Assembly (NCBI GenBank): GCA_035547955.1
Contig: DASZTR010000159.1
Coordinates: 1 to 9,820, forward strand
Length of the DNA stretch: 9,820 nucleotides
DNA from: Nitrososphaera sp035547955
Lineage (GTDB): Archaea > Thermoproteota > Nitrososphaeria > Nitrososphaerales > Nitrososphaeraceae
Reading direction: 5' to 3'
The position numbers and the translations under genes are program-made. The notes under the pieces are model-generated. The model was not told the DNA's origin and ran no database searches. It saw only the letters and a program-made list of their open reading frames with translations. Below, piece by piece: positions 5,199 to 9,820 of the stretch (positions are counted from its first letter, which is position 1; every line of letters begins with the position of its first letter).

Positions 5199-5680
5199 TG
5201 ACGACCATCCGGAAAAGGTTTGACGACGTCGCAGGCAAGGTGTGTGAGGCGCTGATACCAGTCAGGCACGAGAGTTTTAAAGGCCGCGGCGGGGATGTGG
5301 CTGTGTGCACCCTTGGGAGTATTGACCTTCTCGAAGAGATTTCAACTTCAGAGCTGATGGACAGGGTTGCAATAGCTGGCAGACTCTTGTCAGAGAACAG
5401 GGGCATCGACGCCATCATCGACTACGTCTCTGAACATCCTGATCTGAAGCGGATCGTGGTATGCGGCAAGGAGGTCAAAGGCCACATGGCTAGGCAGGCG
5501 CTGATGGCGCTCTATAAAAACGGTATTGACAGGCAGGGCAGGATAATCGGGGCAAAAGGCCCGTACCCGATCCTCTCGTCTCCGTTAGAAAAGGTCGACG
5601 CGTTCAGGCGTCAGGTGGCAATAGTGGCAGACATGGTCGGAGTCACCGACCTTGAGAAGATAAAACCTCTCTTGCTCTAG
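5198..5680 (+). CDS. MtrA-family corrinoid-binding domain protein (orphan, soluble)
   Basis: The 160-residue product matches the cytoplasmic domain of tetrahydromethanopterin S-methyltransferase subunit A. It has AIAGRLLSENRGIDAIIDYV, then RIVVCGKEVKGHMARQAL, then GIDRQGRIIGAKGPYPIL and FRRQVAIVADMVGV, in the family's order. In methanogen MtrA a histidine in the GxEVxGH motif is the lower axial ligand of the corrinoid cobalt; here that motif is kept (H96). The C-terminal membrane anchor of methanogen MtrA is absent (the product ends LEKIKPLLL), so it should be soluble. No other Mtr subunit gene is nearby. Ammonia-oxidising archaea are not methanogens, so a different methyl-transfer or cobalamin-handling role is likely. 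It is coupled to the upstream flavoprotein by a TGATG overlap. Confidence 0.88.
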   Translation: MTTIRKRFDDVAGKVCEALIPVRHESFKGRGGDVAVCTLGSIDLLEEISTSELMDRVAIAGRLLSENRGIDAIIDYVSEHPDLKRIVVCGKEVKGHMARQALMALYKNGIDRQGRIIGAKGPYPILSSPLEKVDAFRRQVAIVADMVGVTDLEKIKPLLL

Positions 5681-6006
5681 TAACCTGACTTTTGCCTGTC
5701 TCGGTTTATTTTGTTCTTTTTGCTGTACTCGTCTAATATGTCTGCCGGCGTCATGCCAAGTTCCAACGAAGCCTGCACGACAAAGTGCCATACGTCTATC
5801 AGTTCTTCCCTTGCAGCCCCCTCGTCAAAGCCGGAAGGCTTTTTCCACCATTTCCAGTTCGTCAGGCGTTGGAGCTCCACCGCCTCGTGGATTATTGCCG
5901 TGGAAAGCGCCGAGATCCTGCCCTCTTTGGTGGCGGGGTACCTTGATAAATCCATCATGCCTGCAAGCTCTTTCTGCATAGAAAATATAGTGTCTAGCGT
6001 ATCCAT
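5677..6006 (-). CDS. dUTPase-like all-alpha NTP pyrophosphatase (MazG superfamily)
   Basis: The 109-residue product has the motif set of the all-alpha, dimeric-type dUTPase family: EAVE (E41, E44) followed by LTNWKWWKKP, then EELID (E68, D71) with VWHFVVQASLELGM, and a C-terminal KKNKINRDRQKSGY. The two acidic ExxE/ExxD pairs bind Mg2+, and the N-x-x-RQ-x-GY tail is a hallmark of this group, best known from phages and some bacteria. It would hydrolyse dUTP (or a related dNTP) to the monophosphate and pyrophosphate, keeping uracil out of DNA. Full-length enzymes often have 140 or more residues, so this is a compact version. ATG 6006 is supported by a TATA-like box 32 bases upstream. Its stop shares a CTAG with the convergent MtrA-like gene. 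Confidence 0.85.
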   Translation of the reverse strand: MDTLDTIFSMQKELAGMMDLSRYPATKEGRISALSTAIIHEAVELQRLTNWKWWKKPSGFDEGAAREELIDVWHFVVQASLELGMTPADILDEYSKKNKINRDRQKSGY

Positions 6007-6034
6007 CTTGAATTGTCATTTCTCGGCCAGGGAG

Positions 6035-6042
6035 TAAAAATA
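6035..6042 (-). promoter_or_regulatory. TATA-like box for the dUTPase-like gene
   Basis: On the minus strand this reads TATTTTTA, centred about 32 bases before ATG 6006. It predicts a leader of about 5 bases. Confidence 0.45.
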
Positions 6043-6084
6043 GTTGCTGCTGGCTCCTCCGACTAGTGTCGAGGTGTTGCGAAA

Positions 6085-6092
6085 GCTTTAAG
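6085..6092 (+). promoter_or_regulatory. TATA-like box for the 354-aa gene
   Basis: GCTTTAAG is centred about 29 bases before ATG 6118, so the message would be nearly leaderless. A second AT-rich block (6101-6110, GTAATTATAA) is too close to the start to serve as the box. Confidence 0.45.
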
Positions 6093-6117
6093 CGCATGTG
6101 GTAATTATAAAGCTCGC

Positions 6118-7182
6118 ATGGCTTCCTCTCCTCACGGCAGCAGACAGCCCTCCGCCACCAACTCTCCTTCTTCTTCCTCATCCTCTCTGTCCTCATCAAG
6201 ACCCGAGGATTCTGCTTCGCTTGGAAACATCCTTTCGTCGTCGCTTGACATGCTTAAGATAGAGGATGCCGACATCCGCAAAAAGGCAGTCGAGTTTGTG
6301 GGTAGCGTTTCACTTGCCATCGTCAGCGCGTACGGCAAGTGGGTAGCCTCAATCAAGGCTGTTGCCGACGCCTGCACCGTATCAGGCCACACGTTTTCGC
6401 AATCAGAATTGTGCGACTTTTTGACTGTGGCTGCAAAGGGCATGGATTCTAAGAGAGCGGGGACAAAGGCCGTAAACGACGCGACGTTTTACATTTACAT
6501 GGACATCATGGAGAACTACCCAAAGGCATCTGCACAATTGAAACTGCATTACCCCCGGATAATAGCAGATATTATCTCGATACTTGACAAGGGAGTCGAT
6601 ACTCGCGGCGAGGCAGTGGGCGTCTATGGCATCGAACGCTACTACCAAGAGCGAAAAGCAAGCGCGCCCGGTGAAGACCCTGCAGCCAGCTATGTCTCTT
6701 CTCTCTCCTCTTCTTCAAGGCTGCTGGCAGGAGGAAAAAAGATTGTCGCTACTGCCAATGCATCAGGCGTGCCGGCTGCTGCAGCGGTGTCATTCAACGA
6801 CGACTTGGTTGACAACCTTTCCGTCATAACCGGCAGGCCAAAGAAGGAACTTGAAGTGTCACTTGCAAGCCTTCCTGCTGTCGACGTCAAAAAGATAACC
6901 GACCTTTCAGTTAACTACCAGCGCCTGCAAAAGTATAGCAAGCTGGCAAGACCGGAAGATCTAAAGGGGGAAGTAGAAAAGGATCTTGGCCGTACTCTCA
7001 CCGACAACCAACTGCAGCATGCCGCTAACTCGATTCGCAAGGCCAAGGTGTACGTCGAAAGTGTCCTTGACGGCAAGTTCGTCCCGCACGGGACGCATGG
7101 CATTAACCACGTCAAGCACAACCTTGAATACGGCTATCAGCTAATGGGCTTGATAGAGCCGAGAAAGCGCAGGTCCATCTAA
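6118..7182 (+). CDS. Unknown protein with Ser-rich N-terminus and HGxxHGxxH C-terminal motif
   Basis: The 354-residue product has four parts. Residues 3-33 are low-complexity and Ser-rich (probably disordered). Residues 35-180 are helical and well ordered (MLKIEDADIRKKAVEFVGSV, CDFLTVAAKGMDSKRAGTKAVNDATF, YPRIIADIISIL). A Ser/Ala-rich linker follows to about 225, then a second helical part. The last 35 residues contain PHGTHGINHVKHNLEYGYQL (H324, H327, H331, H334), reminiscent of the opening HG-x2-H helix of HD-type metal phosphohydrolases but without the later His-Asp pair, so catalysis is not implied. No membrane segments are seen. ATG 6118 fits the TATA spacing. It is monocistronic, with a T-rich stretch right after the stop. 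No family is recognised; I suspect a lineage-specific protein. Confidence 0.8.
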   Translation: MASSPHGSRQPSATNSPSSSSSSLSSSRPEDSASLGNILSSSLDMLKIEDADIRKKAVEFVGSVSLAIVSAYGKWVASIKAVADACTVSGHTFSQSELCDFLTVAAKGMDSKRAGTKAVNDATFYIYMDIMENYPKASAQLKLHYPRIIADIISILDKGVDTRGEAVGVYGIERYYQERKASAPGEDPAASYVSSLSSSSRLLAGGKKIVATANASGVPAAAAVSFNDDLVDNLSVITGRPKKELEVSLASLPAVDVKKITDLSVNYQRLQKYSKLARPEDLKGEVEKDLGRTLTDNQLQHAANSIRKAKVYVESVLDGKFVPHGTHGINHVKHNLEYGYQLMGLIEPRKRRSI

Positions 7183-7192
7183 CTTTCTTTTT
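7183..7192 (+). terminator. T-rich stretch after the 354-aa gene
   Basis: CTTTCTTTTT directly follows the TAA at 7180-7182. Archaeal termination commonly uses oligo-T runs without a hairpin, so this is a reasonable intrinsic terminator. Confidence 0.4.
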
Positions 7193-7202
7193 CAACAGGG
7201 AT

Positions 7203-7215
7203 CTTATTATTATTG
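7203..7215 (+). promoter_or_regulatory. Possible TATA box for the inverted-repeat element
   Basis: CTTATTATTATTG is centred near 7208. A start about 26 bases downstream falls near 7234, just at the foot of the inverted repeat at 7238-7315. No coding gene on the plus strand needs a promoter here, because the next CDS is convergent. Confidence 0.3.
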
Positions 7216-7237
7216 TAGGGATCTGCGACAAAGCCGG

Positions 7238-7315
7238 TTAGATAGGGTCGTCCCCCTATCGAAAAGCCCGGGAGATACCGCGCTTGTTTGTGTGATACGG
7301 GGGGTCCCTATCTAG
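7238..7315 (+). ncRNA. Compound inverted repeat, candidate structured RNA
   Basis: An outer stem pairs 7239-7247 (TAGATAGGG) with 7306-7314 (CCCTATCTA), extended by a T-G wobble at its foot. An inner stem pairs CCCCCTATC (7252-7260) with GATACGGGGG (7294-7303), leaving one bulged C. The apical part holds a further stem, AAGC-C-CGG (7264-7271) with CCG-C-GCTT (7278-7285), closing a GAGATA loop. GATAGGG can instead pair with the nearby CCCTATC (loop of 6), and GATACGGG with the distal CCCTATC, giving two small hairpins as an alternative fold. The strand is uncertain because inverted repeats look alike on both, and AT-rich boxes exist on both sides. No known RNA family is recognised, and it is not a tRNA. 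Confidence 0.45.
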
Positions 7316-7483
7316 TTAATTTATCCGTCATCTGGAATAGCGACAATAAATTATTAAATCTTTCCAACATAATATTTTATAACTATGATAATATATTAGA
7401 AGTATAGTGCAAATTGTGCATATAATATTCAATATTCAAGAATAATTTGCATTAAGCATAAATATAAATAGTCACTTGTCGAA
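7316..7483. other. Very AT-rich spacer between convergent genes
   Basis: About 170 bases with little G or C outside a few short runs. It contains an 8-bp inverted repeat, TGCAAATT (7408-7415) and AATTTGCA (7444-7451), around a loop with the repeated motif AATATTC. On the minus strand, T-rich stretches around 7455-7467 (ATATTTATATTTAT-like) follow the end of the GT2-GtrA gene and may terminate it. No ORF of note is seen. Confidence 0.4.
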
Positions 7484-8743
7484 CTAGCTCCAGACTTTTT
7501 CCTTGAACGTCCACTTTTTGTTCAAGAGAAAGTTGCCTATCGATGCGGTGGCGACAGCTATGACGAGCGCGATTTCCTTGCCTATGCCTTGGTATTCTAC
7601 TAGCGCATACATCATCCCCAGCTGCACAAGTGCGCCAAACGAGGAAAATCCTGCAAACATGATGTACTGCAACAGCGTCTTTTTGAAAGCAAAATCCCTG
7701 TCCTCAAACGTCCACAGCTTGTTGAGCATAAAGTTGGAGGTGATGGAGAACATGATGCCTACTACCGTTGCATGAAGGTACCAGATGCTTGGGAAAAGTG
7801 CCGTGAGCACGAACGAGACGAGGTAATTGATCAAAAGGCCGCTTGCACCTACGGTGTAGAACCTGCCTGCCTTTGAGAAAAAACGCACGGACGTTCTGCG
7901 TTCGCTCGGAGCCGTCGTCCTGCCATAGCGGTAGAGGCGCCACACCGCCCGTATGTAGTCAAACATCACCGCCGAGTCGAGCTTGCTGGCCCCAGCGCAC
8001 CTGTTGGTAAACGTGTAGGGTATCTCTTTTATTCTTGCGCCCTTGACCTTGACGAGCATCTCCAAGAGCATCTTGTAGCCTATGGAATCAAACTTGATCC
8101 CGTGTATGATGTGCCTGCGGAACGCGAAAAAGCCCGACATCGGATCCTTCACCTTGATGCCTAGACTGTATTTCGCTATCTTGGTCGCACCCTTGCTCAT
8201 GAGCTTGCGCTTGAACGGCCAGCCCGAGATCGCGCCCCCCTTGACATACCTCGAAGCGACTACAATGTCGCACTTTGACTGCCTTATCTCTTCTATCATC
8301 TTAGGTATGGTCTGGGCAGGGTGGGAGAGGTCGCTGTCCATGACGACTATTATTTCGCCTGTCGCCTCATGCACTCCTGTAAGGATGGCAGAGCTGAGGC
8401 CCTGCTTGCCCATCCTGCGCACCACGCGCACTTGAAAGCGTTTGTTCTGACTGCTGAGGTTCGCAGCGTGGCGCGACGCAATGTCTGCGGTTCCGTCGGG
8501 CGAGTTGTCGTCGACTATGATTATTTCTGCAGCGGGCGCGTCGCGTGGTAAGAGCGCCTCAGCAAGCGAGTCGATCATCTTGGCAATGTTCTGCGACTCG
8601 TTGTAAGTGGGCAAAACTACCGAAAGCGGCACCTTGTCCTGCCTTACGAGCTCCTGCGGCGAAACGTCCACAGCTGTTTTAGACTGCCGTTCTATAAAAC
8701 GGTTAGTCTTCCATGTCTGCAAGCCCGCGCGGGGTGATTGCAA
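7484..8743 (-). CDS. GT2 polyprenyl-phosphate glycosyltransferase fused to GtrA membrane domain
   Basis: The 419-residue product joins a dolichol-phosphate mannose synthase-like GT2 domain to a GtrA domain. GT2 motifs are VVLPTYNES (42-50), VDDNSPDGT (77-85), the DxD-type MDSDLSHP (135-142, Mg2+/nucleotide-sugar), DPMSGFFAFRR (200-210) and GASKLD (251-256). From about 295 to 410 there are four membrane helices, with the GtrA hallmark N-x2-LNK-x-WTF repeated after helices 2 and 4 (SNFMLNKLWTF, GNFLLNKKWTF). It would load a hexose, probably mannose or glucose, from a nucleotide sugar onto dolichyl-type phosphate at the inner membrane face for N-glycan or S-layer glycosylation. The start is uncertain: TTG 8743 (overlapping radB by 41 bases), TTG 8722, or GTG 8671, which begins 13 residues before the domain. 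Confidence 0.93.
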   Translation of the reverse strand: MQSPRAGLQTWKTNRFIERQSKTAVDVSPQELVRQDKVPLSVVLPTYNESQNIAKMIDSLAEALLPRDAPAAEIIIVDDNSPDGTADIASRHAANLSSQNKRFQVRVVRRMGKQGLSSAILTGVHEATGEIIVVMDSDLSHPAQTIPKMIEEIRQSKCDIVVASRYVKGGAISGWPFKRKLMSKGATKIAKYSLGIKVKDPMSGFFAFRRHIIHGIKFDSIGYKMLLEMLVKVKGARIKEIPYTFTNRCAGASKLDSAVMFDYIRAVWRLYRYGRTTAPSERRTSVRFFSKAGRFYTVGASGLLINYLVSFVLTALFPSIWYLHATVVGIMFSITSNFMLNKLWTFEDRDFAFKKTLLQYIMFAGFSSFGALVQLGMMYALVEYQGIGKEIALVIAVATASIGNFLLNKKWTFKEKVWS

Positions 8744-9368
8744 AACTCGCAGTGCCAGCGGGCGGCTGCACCACCTCCGCGTGGAACCGTCCTCTCGAAG
8801 GATCCTCTAAGGCCAGTTTAATCCTGACGTGAGAGTATATTGAAACCGAGCTGCCGAGGTATTCACGCTGGGTGGACCTGCCGCCGGTCTCTATGTCTGC
8901 AGGCACATTTCTTACCATGTTTGTCACGACGACTGCGCAGTCTGCGCCTATCGCAAATATGGCAAGGTCGTGCAAGTGGAACATGACTGCAAGGTGCCTT
9001 GCCGGGCCAGAGGAGTACTCTGCCGAGAAAAGAGATGTCAATGTGTCGACGATGATGAGCCGGGCGTCTGAGCCTCGCGCTCTCTCAAGCGCGCTCAGCT
9101 GGTCCTGGGTGTTGAGCGCCCTGACAAAAGTTATCCTGTCTAATGCTTCTCTTGTCCCTGCCATCTCTACGATGCGCTCGGGCCGAAACGTGCCGGCAGT
9201 ATCTATGAAGAGTGCGTTGAGTCCTGCTTTGGTACAGCTGGCACAGAGCGAGAAGCACAGCTGGGATTTGCCGGACCCGCTTTCGCCGTACACATCTGTG
9301 ATCATCCCAGTCCTGACGCCACCTCCTAAGAGCGCGTCAAGCGATTGCGAGCCGGTCTGGATGAACAT
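8703..9368 (-). CDS. radB: RadB-like RecA/RadA-family recombinase paralogue
   Basis: The 221-residue product is a stand-alone RecA-fold ATPase without the N-terminal helix-hairpin-helix domain of RadA, as in archaeal RadB. It begins IQTGSQSLDALLGGGV, the family's lead-in, then Walker A GESGSGKS (28-35), an FIDTAGTFRPERI segment (RadA/Rad51-type), and Walker B LIIVD (104-108) with TLTSLF. A further ADCAVVVTNMV strand (about 142-152) and a STQREYLGSSVSIYSHVRIKL segment (165-185) correspond to the C-terminal core. RadB binds DNA weakly and is thought to assist RadA and Holliday-junction processing. ATG 9368 is supported by a minus-strand TATA-like box 28 bases upstream, so the mRNA is essentially leaderless. 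The glycosyltransferase gene overlaps its end, which suggests one transcript but no evident shared pathway. Confidence 0.88.
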   Translation of the reverse strand: MFIQTGSQSLDALLGGGVRTGMITDVYGESGSGKSQLCFSLCASCTKAGLNALFIDTAGTFRPERIVEMAGTREALDRITFVRALNTQDQLSALERARGSDARLIIVDTLTSLFSAEYSSGPARHLAVMFHLHDLAIFAIGADCAVVVTNMVRNVPADIETGGRSTQREYLGSSVSIYSHVRIKLALEDPSRGRFHAEVVQPPAGTASFAITPRGLADMED

Positions 9369-9470
9369 ATTGTTCTAGTCTATGTTGTGGCCTTTTTATG
9401 AATTGTAAGAGAGCAAAGGAACCTTTTTATTTGCGGCACAAACCTACGTCCTCCAAAGTGATTAACTAGC
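9369..9470. promoter_or_regulatory. Divergent radB / LSm promoter region
   Basis: The minus-strand box reads CATAAAAAGG (9391-9400), 28 bases before the radB ATG. The plus-strand box CCTTTTTAT (9422-9430) is about 44 bases before GTG 9471, which predicts a start near 9453 and a leader of about 17 bases. The same nine bases, CCTTTTTAT, occur at 9391-9399 and 9422-9430 in direct orientation. Confidence 0.45.
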
Positions 9471-9731
9471 GTGTCATCATCTTCTTCTCCGTCATCCCAA
9501 CAACCAAAACGTCCTCTCTCGATCCTTCAGAGATCGCTCAACCGCAAGGTCGCGGTGCGTCTGAAGAGCGAGATAGAATACAAGGGAAGGATGAACAACG
9601 TCGATTCTTACATGAACCTGATACTTACCGACGCAGAGGAGTTTAATGGCGCCGACGTGATGGCCAACTATGGCAAGGTAGTCATACGCGGCAACAACGT
9701 TCTGTTCATCAGGCTTGAGAAAGACCTCTAG
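9471..9731 (+). CDS. Sm-like archaeal protein (LSm/SmAP)
   Basis: The 86-residue product is an Sm-fold protein. A Ser/Pro-rich tail (1-15) precedes the N-terminal helix (PLSILQRSLN). Sm1 spans about 26-54 (VAVRLKSEIEYKGRMNNVDSYMNLIL), with the conserved G39, D45 and N49. Sm2 is KVVIRGNNVLFI (69-80), whose RGN motif binds RNA bases. Archaeal SmAPs form homo-heptameric rings that bind U-rich RNA and take part in RNA metabolism. The length (about 70 residues plus tail) is typical, but the Ser-rich N-terminal extension is unusual. GTG 9471 is used because upstream in-frame codons are interrupted by TAG (9467-9469). It precedes metK by 11 bases, so the two are probably co-transcribed. Confidence 0.92.
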   Translation: MSSSSSPSSQQPKRPLSILQRSLNRKVAVRLKSEIEYKGRMNNVDSYMNLILTDAEEFNGADVMANYGKVVIRGNNVLFIRLEKDL

Positions 9732-9742
9732 CGTGGTGGCAA

Positions 9743-9820
9743 ATGGTAAAGCGTTGGCTGTTTACTTCCGAGAGCGTTACCGAGGGCCATCCTGACAAGG
9801 TCTGCGACCAAATCTCTGAC
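9743..9820 (+). CDS. metK: S-adenosylmethionine synthetase, bacterial type (5' end only)
   Basis: Only the first 26 codons are present (start ATG 9743, open at the window end), but the sequence is diagnostic: LFTSESVTEGHPDKVCDQISD. This is the N-terminal signature of bacterial/eukaryotic MetK, where the GHPDK histidine contacts ATP phosphates and the aspartate binds Mg2+. The enzyme makes S-adenosylmethionine from methionine and ATP, the donor used by the methyltransferase upstream in this window. The divergent archaeal-type MAT lacks this signature, so this archaeal genome uses, or additionally carries, the bacterial form. A GGTGG (9734-9739 region) lies a few bases before the ATG as a plausible ribosome binding site, in line with its position as second gene after LSm. 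Confidence 0.93.
   Translation, partial: MVKRWLFTSESVTEGHPDKVCDQISD

Noticed and set aside
6118..6220. Possible signal peptide or repeat array in the Ser-rich N-terminus of the 354-aa protein.
   Set aside because: There is no hydrophobic core after the Ser-rich tail, and the Ser codons are varied rather than a strict DNA repeat; low-complexity disorder is the simpler reading.
7241..7313. A 73-base span bounded by a perfect 7-bp stem (GATAGGG/CCCTATC), the length and acceptor stem of a tRNA.
   Set aside because: No T-arm (no GGTTCGAATCC-like sequence before the 3' strand), no D-arm or anticodon arm in register, and no discriminator context; the interior folds as different stems.
1..9820. CRISPR arrays, IS elements, integrase or prophage genes.
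   Set aside because: No regularly spaced repeats, transposase motifs or phage structural genes were seen on either strand; the dUTPase-like gene alone does not make a prophage.

Overview
The window reads as a chromosomal segment of an ammonia-oxidising archaeon of the Nitrososphaera type (Nitrososphaeria, formerly Thaumarchaeota). The evidence is archaeal information-processing genes (an Sm-like protein and a RadB-like recombinase), a corrinoid MtrA-family protein with no surrounding Mtr complex, many TTG and GTG starts, and AT-rich TATA-like boxes 28-38 bases upstream of start codons, which imply leaderless or very short-leader mRNAs. The genus assignment is an inference from gene content and style; no rRNA or marker operon is present.

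Layout. Bases 1-314 (minus) hold the 5' part of a glyoxalase/VOC-fold protein. Bases 315-1583 are gene-poor and AT-richer, with a possible 35-residue membrane peptide (615-722), a convincing 76-residue protein (967-1197, minus) and several ambiguous ORFs. Bases 1584-2652 hold a HELIH/EGLA zinc metallopeptidase-like gene overlapped by a small charged protein gene. A class I SAM methyltransferase (2664-3506, minus) shares a 42-bp divergent promoter region with a two-gene unit (3549-4362): a one-finger C2H2 protein with a His-rich tail, and an unknown protein carrying an HExxR motif. A small two-helix membrane protein follows (4409-4720).

Bases 4797-5680 are a tight two-gene operon: a PNPOx-like FMN/F420 flavoprotein and an MtrA-like corrinoid-binding domain. 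It converges on an all-alpha dUTPase-like gene (5677-6006, minus), and the two stop codons share a CTAG. A 354-residue protein of unknown function (6118-7182) follows. The 300-bp gap after it lies between two convergent gene ends, yet contains a 78-nt compound inverted repeat (7238-7315) with mutually exclusive pairings and a TATA-like box at the right distance upstream. It is the best candidate for an undescribed element here.

The right end holds a minus-strand pair, RadB-like recombinase followed by an overlapping GT2-GtrA polyprenyl-phosphate glycosyltransferase, and a divergent plus-strand pair, LSm followed by a bacterial-type metK that runs off the window.

Functional themes are methyl and one-carbon chemistry (metK, a SAM methyltransferase, the MtrA-like corrinoid protein), nucleic-acid maintenance (RadB, dUTPase, LSm), envelope glycosylation (GT2-GtrA) and several unassigned lineage-specific proteins. 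No IS element, CRISPR array, tRNA or rRNA was seen.
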